A stretch of 64,000 bases of DNA from Lophium mytilinum (taxonomy: Eukaryota; Ascomycota; Dothideomycetes; Mytilinidiales; Mytilinidiaceae): NCBI GenBank assembly GCA_010093605.1, contig MU004184.1, positions 1,445,897 to 1,509,896 of the forward strand, in the 5' to 3' direction. The notes beneath the pieces were generated by a model. That model searched no databases. It was not told the origin of the DNA and saw only the letters and a list, made by a program, of their open reading frames with translations. The position numbers were made by a program, and so were the translations under genes. This document shows, in pieces, positions 24,828-37,203 of the stretch (position 1 is the first letter of the stretch; every line of letters begins with the position of its first letter).

Positions 24828-25655
24828 ATGGCCAGCGAAATCACCGACCACGACCAGCACCCGTCGCCCTCGCACGACGATGTGGGCAATGGCAACGGCG
24901 CCCTCGTCCAGGGCGATGCCAACCGCGGCACCAAGCGTCCTCGTCCAGCGGCGGACGACGACGACGACGATGATGACAAGCCTGGTCGCGAGAGGCGGAA
25001 GATCGAGATCAAGTTCATCCAGGACAAGTCGCGTCGCCACATTACCTTTTCGAAGCGGAAGGCCGGCATCATGAAGAAGGTGAGTTTGCGCATGCATCGC
25101 GGCGCGCGTCCCGGCGCGTCGCATTTCTCAATACCGCCCCAACACCAGGTCGCATTGCTAACACCGCCCGCCAGGCCTACGAGTTGTCCGTCCTCACCGG
25201 CACGCAGGTGCTGCTGCTCGTCGTGTCCGAAACCGGCCTCGTCTACACCTTCACCACGCCGAAGCTCCAACCCCTCGTTACCAAGGCCGAGGGCAAGAAC
25301 CTCATCCAGGTACAACATGACGCGCATCCGTCGCGCTGGATACCGCATGCTAACACTGCTGCAGGCCTGCCTGAACGCGCCCGAGCCTGCCTCCGCCGAT
25401 GCCAATGGCGTCGATGACAGCGGCCCCGTCGACTCGCCCGAGGACAACCACGCCCAGGTCCCGACCAACCGAGCCCAGATGCCCGGCGGCAACATGCCTC
25501 AGCAATACATGACGCCCGAGCAAGCGCTCCACTACCAGAGCTACCTCCAGCAACAGCAGCAGCAGCAGACGGCAAATCCATACCCCATGCCGCCGCAGGG
25601 AGGGATGCCGCGACACCCCCAACAACACTACCAGCCCGATCAGAAACTGAACTAA
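24828..25655 (+). CDS. MCM1: MADS-box transcription factor MCM1 (3 exons, 225 aa)
   Basis: SRF-type MADS-box factor that binds CArG-like sites (P-box) with partners such as alpha-1, STE12 or SFF proteins, controlling mating, cell cycle and development. Exons 24828-25079, 25175-25309 and 25365-25655 join at phase 0. The MADS domain spans about residues 54-112, with RRKIEIKFIQDKSRRHITF as the DNA-binding helix, then SKRKAGIMKK, AYELSVLTGTQVLLLVVSE and TGLVYTFTTPKLQPLV. This segment is nearly invariant in fungal Mcm1. An acidic run of eight Asp residues precedes it. The C-terminus is Gln-rich with a run of seven Gln and ends PDQKLN; such tails are fast-evolving activation regions. The Asp and Gln repeats are likely length-variable. 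Call and start (ATG at 24828) are firm. Confidence 0.96.
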   Translation: MASEITDHDQHPSPSHDDVGNGNGALVQGDANRGTKRPRPAADDDDDDDDKPGRERRKIEIKFIQDKSRRHITFSKRKAGIMKKVSLRMHRGARPGASHFSIPPQHQVALLTPPARPTSCPSSPARRCCCSSCPKPASSTPSPRRSSNPSLPRPRARTSSRYNMTRIRRAGYRMLTLLQACLNAPEPASADANGVDDSGPVDSPEDNHAQVPTNRAQMPGGNMPQQYMTPEQALHYQSYLQQQQQQQTANPYPMPPQGGMPRHPQQHYQPDQKLN

Positions 25656-28239
25656 ATGTCTTAATGTCGCGTCTGTCGTAATGTTGTTCTGCTATACGAC
25701 CGGTAGAATGATCCGAGGTCATCATCATGTCTAACTCGAATATGGATACCCTCTCCTAATGGCGAAAAGTAATATCGGTGCAGCACGGCCCCTTACGTCC
25801 AAACGGTGTGTGCTCGAGGACTACGTGAAGCCTACTCTTGCAGAAGAAGTGAAAGCGCTGGAGGGAGAAGAGGGCGGTTGGGGGTCTTTGGGCGAGATGG
25901 TCTTGTCGGTCGGACGGAGTCAATGGAGACGGATTATTTCTTGATCTTGTTTACTCTCTCACTCATCACTTGTGTGTCTGATTGATTCGCTTCGGGTCAA
26001 GCAAGTATGTATTTGCTCTGTCGCACCTAGCTTTTTTAAAAATTCCCACCCCTAGCTGTGTTCCGAGCCAAATTTACTGGAGACTATTCTACAATGAACA
26101 ATCGCAACATCTACACTCTTGAGTGTCGAAGGATCAAAAGGCTAAGATTATCACGGCGTCACATGAGCTCGTTCCTGATCCTCCCGAGCGGCTCGACTGA
26201 TCGAAATGGTGAAGCCTGCTTTGCTTACATGTCCTCTCCAAACGAAGCATCCCGTCTCCATTTATCAGCGCGCTTAACCTCTAACGCCGGTCAGCTCGGT
26301 ACCTTGCTAGCAAACTCTTTCCCGCATTCTTAGTGGTGTCACCAGCTCAGGGTCATATCCACAACATGCACGGTGTGTAGCACTACCAACGCTCCACTCG
26401 GTTATTCATTCATTCTCATCACTTCGAGACGCGACCGCGTCTAGCTTGATAAAGTAAGTGGCAGCCTCTCTCGAAGCACCTGCATTCCTTGTACCTGCAG
26501 ATCTGCTGTCGCACATCGATCTGTACCTGTGCTTGTACTGTATAGGCGTATGTACAGGCGTAAGTACAGAACACAGACGGTTGGAGTTGCGTGTTGCGGC
26601 TTGCAAGGGAGAGGGCGGGCCTCCCCTGGACGCGGTGAGCGGATGGAGCAGACACGGCAGAGGGGCGGTGAGGTTGTGGGACTGTGGTGCTTACGCCGAG
26701 TTTCTTGAAATCTAAGAGCTACAATTTTCTCCGCCTTTCAAAACTTATATTTACGGTATGCAGCTTTTTCAGACCTACAAAACCTGAGGCTCGATAGCGA
26801 ATAGGTACGTAGTGGGTGGATGCAAAGCAGGCCCGGAGGTCGGAAGGACATTGCAGCCGGCCCCCTAGCAAGCTAGCACCCGAGGCTGTGGTTCGGCCGG
26901 CTCGGGGCTTCTTGTGGGGATAGAGATACCGCTTTGGGGAGGTTCCTATCTCTTAGGCGGTTTGCGGTGGTGGAGGGAATACGGTGCGCGGGTGGCTGTG
27001 GCAGATGGCTGGATGGCGCGCAGGACGCTATGGACGTGTCTCTCTAAACCCGTTAGGATTGCTTCAAGGAGAGGTCGGACGTCCAACAATCACGCTTTCA
27101 TGGTTTTACGACTGTCGAACTCGTTGGTCATCTGAGCACGCTGTTCGGTAAGAACGCTGCTTGAAAAGTGATACAAAGGGCTGATACGGAAACGCAATGA
27201 GGAGGTTGCAAATGGACAAGATGTTTCGGAGTAAACGGTACGGGCATGTAGCTATTGGATAGGCACGAGATACGTCAACTGTGATAGGCGTTCACTAGAG
27301 TCTGGGGATTCGACGCTTCGTACCTTCAGGGACTGGCTCGCGGGAAGGAGTACGACCCAGATCTCAGTCAGCGGGCCGACTCCTTCTCCTACAAAACACA
27401 ACGAACCACAATGCAACTCCAGTTATCGCGGCGTCTGAAAAGCAACACCTCATAGGATTTCGCTATGCAACCACAGGCTCCCAGCATGTGCTTCTCTAGT
27501 TCGGAGAGGCCGCGCGCAGCCCAAGGGTTGGGTAGCAGATACGGGCGCTCTAGAAGGCGGGTGGAAGAAGTTTAATCGTCCCAATCACAGGCGCAGTGGC
27601 CGACCACCACCACCGGAGCTGCGTCGAAGAAGGGAGCACCCCAGCCTTTCTCCCGCGCGAGCATATCACTATCGCCGCCCTGGCCTGGGAGTGCCGCCCC
27701 CCACACCCTCTTGCATGGTCTGTACTTCCTCGGGACGGCTTAGCGCCTAGATATCAGCTATCTGTGCTGTAAATGACTTGAACCATGAGTCTGTCGCGGT
27801 TTCGGTAGTTAGCTGCGGCGTGTCACTATTGTTCAATTCATCTTCTTAAAATCCATTCCTACTACTCTATGCCATCGGCGTGTTCGACTAAGAGTTTATC
27901 GGCCTCCTACGCGGTTACGGACATTTAAATGCTGTCAGCGAGCTTTATCTGGGCTCGTTATCTCTGACCTCAGCGCGCGACCTCTGAGCTCCCAGCCCTT
28001 GTTTATGTGGAGATAAATACATCAACTCAGCGCTCCTAGTCCCCTGTTTCGAGCTTTCGACCGAGGTCTTCCCAGCGCCAGCATTGTTTAGGAAAGTAAA
28101 CCCAGCTTGTGCTACCTATAAGCAATCGCGACCCTCTGACCTCAAGTGGAGGCTTCAAACCTGCAACGGACGTCCCCCGACGACACATCCCCTTGAACTC
28201 AAAGACGACGATTAGGCTCGAGCTACGCGGCCAGTCAAG
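25656..28239. other. Long intergenic region, no gene seen
   Basis: About 2.6 kb between MCM1 and the permease gene, both plus strand. It holds the MCM1 3' region and a long upstream region for the permease. Short frames at about 25759-25944, 26058-26333 and 26914-27135 have no recognisable motifs, signal sequences or splice partners. A small run of GTA/TGTA words lies near 26520-26575. I see no transposon remnant or RNA gene. Confidence 0.55.
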
Positions 28240-29989
28240 ATGGAGCAAGAAAAGGAAATCGCAAAGGCCCCGTCGCTGGACTACGAGACCGGCAAGTCCG
28301 ACTTCCTCGACGAAGATGCCATGAAGCTCGCCGAGATGGGCTACACCCAGGACATGAAGCGTAACTTCTCCGTCTGGTCAGTCTTGGGTGTTGGCTTCTC
28401 TCTCACCAACTCCTGGTTCGGTATCTCAGCAGCCATGATTACTGGTATCAATTCTGGAGGGCCTCTTCTAATCATCTACGGCATCATCCTTATTGCGCTC
28501 ATCTCGACCTGTGTCGGTATCTCGCTCTCTGAACTGGCGAGTGCCCTGCCGAATGCTGGAGGCCAGTATTTCTGGGCCAACGAGTTGGCCCCGAAGCGAT
28601 ATGCCAATTTCGCGTCTTACCTTACTGGATGGTTTGCGTGGACTGGGTCCATCTTTACCTCTGCGTCTGTGGCTTTAGCTATGGGTAGCGCGTTGGTGGG
28701 ATGCTGGCAGCTTGGACATCCTGATTTGTGAGTAGCATTTATTTCTCGAAGCAAACTAAAGGAGGGAGTTCCGATAAACATGGGGGAAAGGACCCTGAAA
28801 AAGACATGCTATCCTCATAGAACATCTTGGCTAATTTGGTCTTCAGCGTGATCAAGCCATGGCATGTGTTCGTTGCGTATCAAATCACGAACATATTCTG
28901 CTTCTTCTTCAACTGCTACGGCAAAACCCTACCCAAAGTCGCAACCTTCACCCTCTGGACCTCCCTCGTCTCCTTCTTCGTCCTTCTTGTCGCGGTACCT
29001 GCCTCAGCACCTACCCACCAGCACGCCAAATTCGTCTTCGCGACTTTCATCAACAACACTGGCTGGAGTCAAAACGGCATTGCCTTTATTGTGGGTCTCG
29101 TAAACACCAACTGGGCTTTTGCGTGTCTAGACTGCGCAACGCATATGGCAGAAGAGGTACATAAGCCAGAGCGCATGATCCCCATTGCCATCATGGGCAC
29201 TGTCGCGATCGGGTTCGTCACCTCCTGGTTCTTCTCCATCTCCATGTTCTTCTCCATTGTCGGCGACTTCTCTGAAATCGCGGGGACCTCCACCCTTGTG
29301 CCCATCCTGGAGCTATTTTACCGTGCCTTCAGCGAGAACACCGCTGGCGCTATCTTCGCTGAGGTCCTAATCATCCTAACCGGCTATGGCTGCTTAATTG
29401 CAAGTCACACATGGCAGAGCCGATTGTGCTGGAGCTTTGCGCGTGATAGAGGTCTCCCGGGACATCAGTGGTTGTCCCAGGTCCACCCAACGCTTGGTGT
29501 ACCAGTATACGCACATTTCGTTAGTTGTGCGTGGGTAGCTGCCGTAGGCTGTCTGTATCTGGGATCCTACACTGCCTTCAACTCGTAAGTTCCCCCTCCT
29601 TCAACAATCTAGGAATTCGAAACTAACAACCCCAAAGCATGGTCACAGCCTGCATCGTCCTCCTCTACGTCTCCTACGCCATCCCAGTCGTCTGCCTGCT
29701 CATCAAAGGCCGCAATAACATCGAGCACGGCCCTTTCTGGCTCGGCCCAATCGGCCTCTTTTCGAATATTGTTCTCCTGTGTTGGACTGCGTTCACGATC
29801 ATCATGTACAGCTTCCCATATGCCAAGCCCGTGCTTGCTAGCAATATGAACTATGTCAGCGCTGTGTATGGCGTCGTCATCACGCTTATGACTATTGACT
29901 GGGTGGTCCGCGGACGCAAGAGCTATAGAGGGCAGGAGAGTAGGCATGCCGAGGTTGAGGACGTCGTCAGAAGGGAAAGTGTGGGATGA
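28240..29989 (+). CDS. APC-family amine/choline/GABA-type permease (3 exons, 525 aa)
   Basis: Plasma-membrane permease of the amino acid-polyamine-organocation superfamily, in the fungal group that includes choline transporter Hnm1 and GABA permease Uga4. Exons 28240-28727, 28847-29584 and 29638-29989 join across 119- and 53-nt introns. About 12 hydrophobic segments are visible. Family signatures include NFSVWSVLGVGFSLTNSWFG in TM1, GGPLLIIYG, LSELASALPNAGGQYFWANE in TM3, and AEEVHKPERMIPIAI, typical of this subgroup. The cytosolic ends are hydrophilic with Lys/Glu residues, consistent with endocytic regulation. The substrate cannot be told from sequence by eye; choline, GABA and amino acids are all possible. 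Its long upstream region suggests nutrient-regulated expression, but no specific site is claimed. Confidence 0.9.
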
Positions 29990-31155
29990 TGATGCTATGA
30001 CGGATTGAAATCTGCTTTTGTTGCTTTTGTTTCAAGAATTAGGCGCATAGGCGCCGTGAATACCTGGTGAGATTCCGTCCGATCTTAGGCAGAGAAGTCT
30101 AAACTTCTGCAAAGACATATCTTCCAGTCATTATCAAGATATTATGTAATGAAACACCTATCTTATCCTCACTCTTTGCCTGACCGAGTACCAACTGTCT
30201 CTTTTTCGTTGTTTGTATTTTGTCACTTAATACACAAGCTCAATGGCTGACAGGTAGGCGCCTAGGTGTTCAAGTAGTCTCAAAGGGGTCGGGACCAATT
30301 CTGCAAGAGGAACACAGGTGACTGATTGACACTCATCAACGAACCGACTCGGGCAGAGAAATGGGTTTCGTACGAGGGTCATAGTAATCTTGTGGTTTAC
30401 CGTTCTGATAATCGAGGTTTGAGGGCGCCGAGGCTAGTTGCTTCCTATAGATCCGTCTGAAGTTGCCTTCTCCTTTCTTTGAAGAAGACAGAAAGACTTC
30501 GCATGTTCGAAGCATGGAAGAATACAGGCGATGAAGTGTAGATTACATAACCCATCGATCCATCTTATAACCAACCATATCCCTCGGCCCGTCGCATTTG
30601 GCCATACGATATCGATGAGAATACAACCAATAGGAAGCTTCGAGCGATAAGAGCTGCAGCGAAATACTTGAGCAACACATGCCCTCTAAACTTTTTGTAC
30701 ACTAACCTAGCACCGCCTGGGGTCCTTTGATACTTCATAAGAGATCGGAAAAGGACAATCTTAACAAGACTAAAAGCCTTGCGGGCCACGTCAAACGGTG
30801 GCAGGCTGTCTCTTCACACAGTGTGTTTAAGATAATTTACAAGGGTCCGGATGAAAGGTTGGCTTGACGCATGGAGTCAAGGGAATAGTGCTTTCGCTGT
30901 TCAGGAGTGTAAATACACTGTAATAAAACAGCATGCCAGATAGGATTCGAGAAAGGAAAAAGACAAATTCTCGACACCTTGACTAACAGCATTTCTCGAC
31001 CTCAACCATAGCTTTGCATGCTGCAACAACGCATGTGAAGCTGAACTTATCTCTTCAACTCATCCGTAGAACCTCCCTAGACAAGTTGTCAAAGAAGAGA
31101 AGTTTTCGAAGTAGAGAGACAAGCATAAACAGCCACAAACACTCAACGCCGCAGC
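29990..31155. other. Convergent intergenic region
   Basis: About 1.2 kb between the permease and MSH4 3' ends. It is more AT-rich than its neighbours. A minus-strand frame at 30565-30789 (74 codons) shows no motif. No other feature seen. Confidence 0.55.
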
Positions 31156-34100
31156 TTACTCCGACATCGTGTCGCCCGTAGACGTTGTCTCACTCTCATC
31201 GTCCACGGTAATCACCGATCGATCCCTCTGAACGCTCTCTTGCTCGCGACTGCCACGCTGTCCCTCTTCCTCACTGTCCTCTTCCGCCTCGGCCTGTGCC
31301 GCTTGCTCATCAATCGCCGTCATCCTAATCACAAACTCCCTCTGCAGCTCCTTCAACCACGCCGCCAAAACATCGCCTTGCATGGTCCCGTTCTGAGCTT
31401 GGACGAGATGCTCCTTGAGGTTAAGGATTAGCTTACGGCGTCGTTCGCGGATAACGGCGGCGGAGGTCTTCTTGCGTCTAAGGATGTTGCTCTCAAGCTT
31501 TCGCGCTACGACTTCGGCGTGTTTGAGGACTCCAGGCGGGAGAGGAACAACACGGGCAAGGGCAAGGCCGTAGTGGGATTCGTGGACGGAGCCTTCGGCT
31601 ATCTTGTAGAGCATTGTCATTGCGTCGTTTTCGGTCATCTTCCAGAGTTAGTGATGGTTTCGATGTCGTTTTCCGGCTTTCAAACCTCGACAGCAAGGTG
31701 CAGGCTTATGACGCCGTTCCGCTCTGCCATTATTGTGGCTAGATCGCGAAAGTGTGTCGCAAACCAGACCAAGGCCTACAAGTCAGTCAGTAAAAGAGCT
31801 TCCAAAAGATACCCGGCGCACAAACTCTGCTTTCAACAAGAGCCTCCGCGATAGCCAAAGCAATAGCGATGCCGTCTCTCGTACTAGTGCCTCGACCAAG
31901 CTCGTCGATGATAGCCCTATGTCAGAAGTCAGGTGAGATCCGAGTTTCAGCAACATCATCTGAACCTACATGCTTCGGCGATCAATGTTGCGTAGGATGA
32001 AAGCAGTTTCCCTCATCTCAGCAGCAAATGTCGAGACATTAGCTTCGATACTGTCGTCCATGGAGACTCGAGCGAAAAGCTGATGCAGGATCGGGAATGA
32101 AGCGTATTGTGCCGGAACACTGGTTATAGATCAGACCGGTGTTCTTTCAGATTCAAAGAAACCTACAAGCTTCCTATCTGCGCCATGACAGCCATGAGAG
32201 CTATCGATCGAATGTAGGTGCTCTTGCCTAAGCCATTAATGTTAAACTACCCAACCAGAATTGAAGGTTAGACTTACCACTCATATTGCAGCCTGTGCGG
32301 AAAATGACAAAAGTTAGTCCGTATCATACAATCTACGAAGGGAGATTATGTACCCGTAATAATCTGAAATCTTGTCTGCTGAGTAGCATAAACGTCGTTG
32401 GGGATGAACTTGGTCTGTTGAAGCTTTTCACGGATAGGATGGCGACCAGACTTGATAGCCAACGTGTCGGTAATTTGAGGGCGAACTGTGATGTGTTAGC
32501 CCAATCTTTTGTACGACTAAAGAGTTCCTCACCATAGTCTTGACTTGTAGCCGTGTGGGCAAAGGACGAAACCTATCATCGTCGTTAGCGACACTATCTT
32601 TAATAAAGAGAATAGTGGATTACCATGTCAAGCATTGCAATACTTTCACAAATCTTGAACAAAATTGACATCTGCTCGCGAACCGCCTCGATAAGATCCT
32701 GAACAGCTTCGTCGCCTGGTGAGGTCAGCGACATCAGAGAATAGCAGTCACATGCCATACTCATTAACAGCACTTCTTGATGAGACGTGGTAATCTATCA
32801 GCTTATTAGTGCGTGAACATGACATACGAATCAATTTGCCTTACTTTCTGATTGCGTTTCATCAGCTCTAAAGTCTGACATTCAATCATATTCTTCTTGC
32901 GAAAGATGTTCGTGAACACTGGCGGCAAAGGGCGCTGCTCGACCTCAGAGGCTGCAATCCGGATGTGGAATTGGCGAGCGTTGTCGTATTTGAGTTCGAG
33001 GGGGATATCGTACTCCTCTGTAACTACAATAAGCAACCGTGAAGCGCCGAACGGTACCAAAACTGGACATACCGCTCAGCTCTGTGGAGTGCTGATAAGC
33101 GTCTTCCATTGCTTCCTTGTATGTAGTTCTAGCAACATCGAGAAGTCCGTTGACGCCAGACTGGCGCGGCGTCAGCTCTGAAAGCCTAACACGATCAATG
33201 AAAGATCATACCTTGACTGCATACGTGCGTTGATTCCTCAGCTCGAGTGGCTGACCTGCATATGTCGTATTTTCGTTGATGACAGCATCAATGAGGTTCT
33301 GAACCTGAACCACATTTTCAGGAGCACAAAGCTTTTCAGCATGTCAGAAGTGTAAAGGACCCAATTTCAAGGCTTCATACCTCGCGTATGTTGACCAACA
33401 TAGTGCATCTAGCTCCAGTCAAGGCCTCGTAAATAGGATTGACCGAGTTGACGAACTGCTTGAGCATGATGACATTGTTGACAGATTGCTCAGTATGCTG
33501 TAGATTCGGCTCTTTCGGGATGATGATAAGCTAGACACGACATTAGTGATGGCTCCTTATGCACGGCGGAGGCGTCATTACGGCAGTCAATATCTTGTCA
33601 GCATCAAGGAACGATTTCAGCGCTGCAATTAGATTAGTACATGTTAGAAGGGCATGATGGACCTATTCAGACCAGCTTTCGTAGAGTAGAACATCTCCTC
33701 TTTCGTTGACAGCTCTTCCAACGCATCATAGCGAGTGTTGAGAGTTTCTGGGTCTGTTAGTGGTTGGAGGATGTTGCTGCGGAGGAGTCTCGATCCCATT
33801 GGCGTCAATGTCTCGTTCAGCAGACCAAAGAGGCAATCTCGAGATTTCGGTGTTTGAAGATTCTGAATTAGTTCAAGAGCGTAAATGGTGGAAACGTCGA
33901 TCATCATGGAACCCTCTGAGGGTTCGTACTTGATTCTGAGAGAGTGATAGGGAAACGTCTTCGCGAGTCCTAGCTCGATATACTTGAGAACCTAGAAATA
34001 GAACTAGTAAGAAAGAGTCTATCCGAGGACTCGCCCGACTCACAGCTGCAGTACAGCAAACTGCGAAATAGTTGCCTCCGACGGAAATCTTGATAGCCTC

Positions 34101-34625
34101 AACATCTTCCTTGAAAGCAAGCTGTTGGATGTACTCCAAGCCAGTTGATTCGGCCCAGTAACGGCGATCTAGAAGAGTAATCTTGCTGTCAAGTACTTCC
34201 AGGTTCTCCTCGATAATTGAAAAGAGCTTTGACTTGGGACTTGCGGCCGTAGTCACAATCAGGATTTCGGAAGGTCCGTAGACTCTCAGCTTGTGGATCG
34301 TTCTCACGTAAGTTTGACTGTCACAGATCTGGCACAATACTGCCTCTCCAGTGTCGAGATTGACGAATGCAAGGCCAACTGTTGGGGAGATGCCACGAGA
34401 CTCGCTCACAGCACAAACAACCTGCTGGGCCTCGACTCTGGCAATAGTTGAGGCGCCAGTTCTTGGGCGTCCAGTTCCGGGTCGACCATTACTCCTGCGA
34501 CCAGTTCTCGGACGAGAAGTCGTTCCTGTATTGTCAGCGTATAGATATGATGGATACGAGGTCGAAGCGGATGTGAACGATGTCGAGGGGCGCCCCCGAG
34601 AACCTCGAGAGCTTCGGGAGGCCAT
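31156..34625 (-). CDS. MSH4: Meiotic MutS homologue MSH4 (17 exons, 888 aa)
   Basis: MutS-family ATPase that works with Msh5 to stabilise recombination intermediates and promote crossovers in meiosis. Exons (minus): 34625-34044, 33991-33673, 33622-33582, 33530-33381, 33331-33212, 33160-33073, 33023-32845, 32794-32761, 32715-32624, 32572-32533, 32485-32354, 32292-32278, 32227-32167, 32119-31970, 31916-31826, 31775-31686 and 31638-31156; the sum is 889 codons. There is no mismatch-binding domain I, as in Msh4. The connector and core domains lead to ATPase motifs TGCNMSGKST (Walker A, about residues 592-601), DELGRGTSTRDG (Walker B/signature) and ATHFRD. The N-terminus is Ser/Arg/Gly-rich and the C-terminus has an acidic patch. 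Note Cys in place of the usual Pro in the P-loop. It shares a 274-bp divergent promoter with RSA4. Confidence 0.93.
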
Positions 34626-34899
34626 CTCAGTGATTAGTTTGCCTGTTTGTGAGTGTAAATCAGTAGCCTCTCTTAAGGGGTGCAAATTGGCCTCTCATCC
34701 GAGACATTCGGCTGGGAGTGTTTAGACCAGACGGAGGGCCTCAGACGTCGTCAACGTAAGAGCAGAAAGATGTGCACGGACCCCGAAATATTGGCGTCTT
34801 AGAACTTTATTCTATCAAAAGTTCGATTTCGACTCTCACACTCCTCCACGCCGCACACCCCTCCAATACACACACACAAGTCCTGCGATTTCATTTAAA
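34626..34899. promoter_or_regulatory. Compact divergent promoter of MSH4 and RSA4
   Basis: Only 274 bp separate the two start codons, so promoter elements and both leaders must fit here. A CTCATC word at 34694-34699 equals GATGAG on the other strand, the core of the yeast PAC motif found at ribosome-biogenesis genes such as RSA4. One six-base match is weak evidence. No TATA box is clear. Confidence 0.4.
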
Positions 34900-36558
34900 A
34901 TGGCGACAGTCCCCCCGCCCCCCAGTAAAAGACAGAAAACCGCTGCTGCAGCCCTTGCTCGAGAACAGGCCGATGTCACAGAGGACATCCCCGAGGGCGC
35001 AATTCGCGTCCGATTCGTAGACCAAGCCACGGGTGAGGCTGGAAGCCTGCCTGTGATATCGATAGCTCTGGCAAATGCGACGACCAAGAACCTCGAACTG
35101 CTGCTCAATGAGCTGCAGGAGCGCGGGGATGACCGCATCCCATACCGATTCTTCTACACCTCCGGAGGACCCCCATACGATGGCGGAGGGGAGGCCCTGG
35201 GCGACCGATCAGACCTCTACAATGCACTAGTGAAACCCGGCAAAATATCTGCAGAAAGCGAGATTACTCTGCAATATGCACCACAAGCCGTTTTTCGAGT
35301 AAAAGCAGTCTCGCGGTGCGCAGCGGCCATATCAGGACATGGAGAGTACATACTTACCGCTCAGTTCTCACCGGCAAACTCACAGAGACTGGCCACCGGA
35401 GCGGGAGATAATACTGCAAGAGTGATTACGTTTCATGTCCCACTGAGACGCTTCGCTAAGACTTTCCTAGATATTCGATTGCGAAACCGGCACTCCAGTC
35501 CACACCCTCAAAGGCCATACCTCGTGGGTCCTCACGGTAGCATGGTCACCAGAAGGCCAAATCCTCGCGACAGGATCGATGGACAACACCGTGCGGCTGT
35601 GGGACCCCTCTTCAGGGCAGGCTTTGGGGACAGCATTGAAAGGTCACACGAAATGGGTCAATTCGCTGAGCTGGGAGCCCTACCACTTGCAAGCATCGGG
35701 GCGCCCTCGCGTCGCATCATCCTCAAAAGACGCAACAGTCCGAATATGGGATGTTGTTGGAAGAAAGATCGATTTCGCCCTCACTGGCCACAAGGACTCC
35801 GTGACGTGCGTCAAATGGGGCGGAACAGGGCTGATATACACCACTTCGCATGATAAAACCGTCAAAGTGTGGGAAGCGTCCACGCAGACTCTCAAATTCA
35901 CCCTAAGCGGCCACGCTCACTGGATCAACCACATGGCCTTGTCGTCAGAATTTGCACTACGCACTGGGTACCACGACCACACTGGCAAAGTCCCGGCAAC
36001 CGAGGATGAAAAGGTCGCAAAAGCGAAAGAACGCTTCGAAAAGGCCGTCACAGTCGGGGGCGAGATCGTCGAGCGTCTGGCTACCGCGTCCGACGACACC
36101 ACCGTGTACCTCTGGTCTCCACTCACTTCCAGAAAACCAATTGCCCGCCTCACGGGCCACCAGAAGCAGGTCAATCATGTCACATTCAGTCCCGACGGCT
36201 TCTACGTTGCGTCGGCTGGTTTCGACAATCACGTTAAGCTGTGGTCTGCAAGAGACGGGAAGTTCCTCTTTTCACTCCGCGGGCACGTGGCGTCAGGTAA
36301 GTACTCAGATGAAGAGCGAATACAGTCACGCTTGCTAACGTTGTTCTAGTATATCAGTGCTGCTTCTCCGCAGACTCACGGCTACTTGTCTCAGCAAGCA
36401 AAGATACAACACTCAAAGCGTGGGACGTACGCACCGGCAAGCTTAAGGAAGATTTACCCGGACATAAGGACGAAGTGTATGCCGTTGACTGGAGCCCTGA
36501 CGGCGAGAAAGTGGGCAGTGGGGGTCGTGACAAGCAGGTCAGGATATGGAGGAATTGA
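34900..36558 (+). CDS. RSA4: Ribosome assembly factor RSA4/NLE1 (3 exons, 518 aa)
   Basis: Notchless-type WD40 protein that binds the pre-60S ribosome; its N-terminal NLE domain is pulled by the Rea1/Mdn1 AAA ATPase to release assembly factors in the nucleus. Exons 34900-35421, 35471-36296 and 36350-36558 join across 49- and 53-nt introns. The NLE domain occupies about residues 35-115 (IRVRFVDQ, then LPVISIALANATTKNLELLL). Eight WD repeats follow, with clear blades such as LATGSMDNTVRLWD, VASSSKDATVRIWD, IYTTSHDKTVKVWE, LVSASKDTTLKAWD and GSGGRDKQVRIW at the C-terminus. Length matches yeast Rsa4 (515 aa). The blade carrying the first intron restores ARIFDCETGTPVHTLKGH, which confirms the splice. 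Confidence 0.96.
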
Positions 36559-37203
36559 GCTATGGTGGGTACAAATTGGTGCAATGATTGGCGTTAATGG
36601 GTCCTTCGTTCTTCACGAATAGGCAGGCTAACGGTCACGTTTCCGTGACTACTTGCATCAAAGATACCCAAATCTTTCCGACGAATTCAAAAGTGTTTTT
36701 ATACTCACCTACTACTGCTTAGACGCCTCGACTTGTCCTGCAAAACCTGCACATAGGCGTATCTGTGTCCACTGGCCTAACGCTGCTCGAGGTGCTTCGA
36801 CATGTTCCGGTCGAACCGTCATGGTGCATCTGGACGGGTTGCATGAGGCATGGTTGCGTTGGGAAGTCGGTGCAGAGGGAGAAAATTAAATGTCTATATT
36901 ACACACAAAACCCAGGAAACTCCGGCATAGCCATGGCGCAAAAGCAAGTGCAGTGCAGTGCATCTCGAGGAACAAAAGCAAAGAGTCTAGCCTAGACTGC
37001 TTCTAGGGCATGTGCTCGCATGTAACTAGGAGAAAGCCTCGCTCGGTCTAGTGAGGGTAATCATTTCGCATCAGATCCGATCATTCGCCTGTTCGTTCGC
37101 AGCCCGTAACGCCAAATCGGTTCAAATTAGTTCTCTCGTTCAGACCTAGCCCGGAAAAGTGAAAGTCGTAGTCGAGGAGTGTCTGCTGAGCGATGGGCGC
37201 GGC
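36559..37203. other. Convergent intergenic region
   Basis: About 640 bp between the 3' ends of RSA4 (+) and the dehydrogenase gene (-). Expected to hold both 3' untranslated regions. Nothing else seen. Confidence 0.55.

Noticed and set aside
24701-25495. 264-codon minus-strand frame
   Set aside because: Antisense to MCM1 exons and introns; no motif, and it ignores the MCM1 splice structure.
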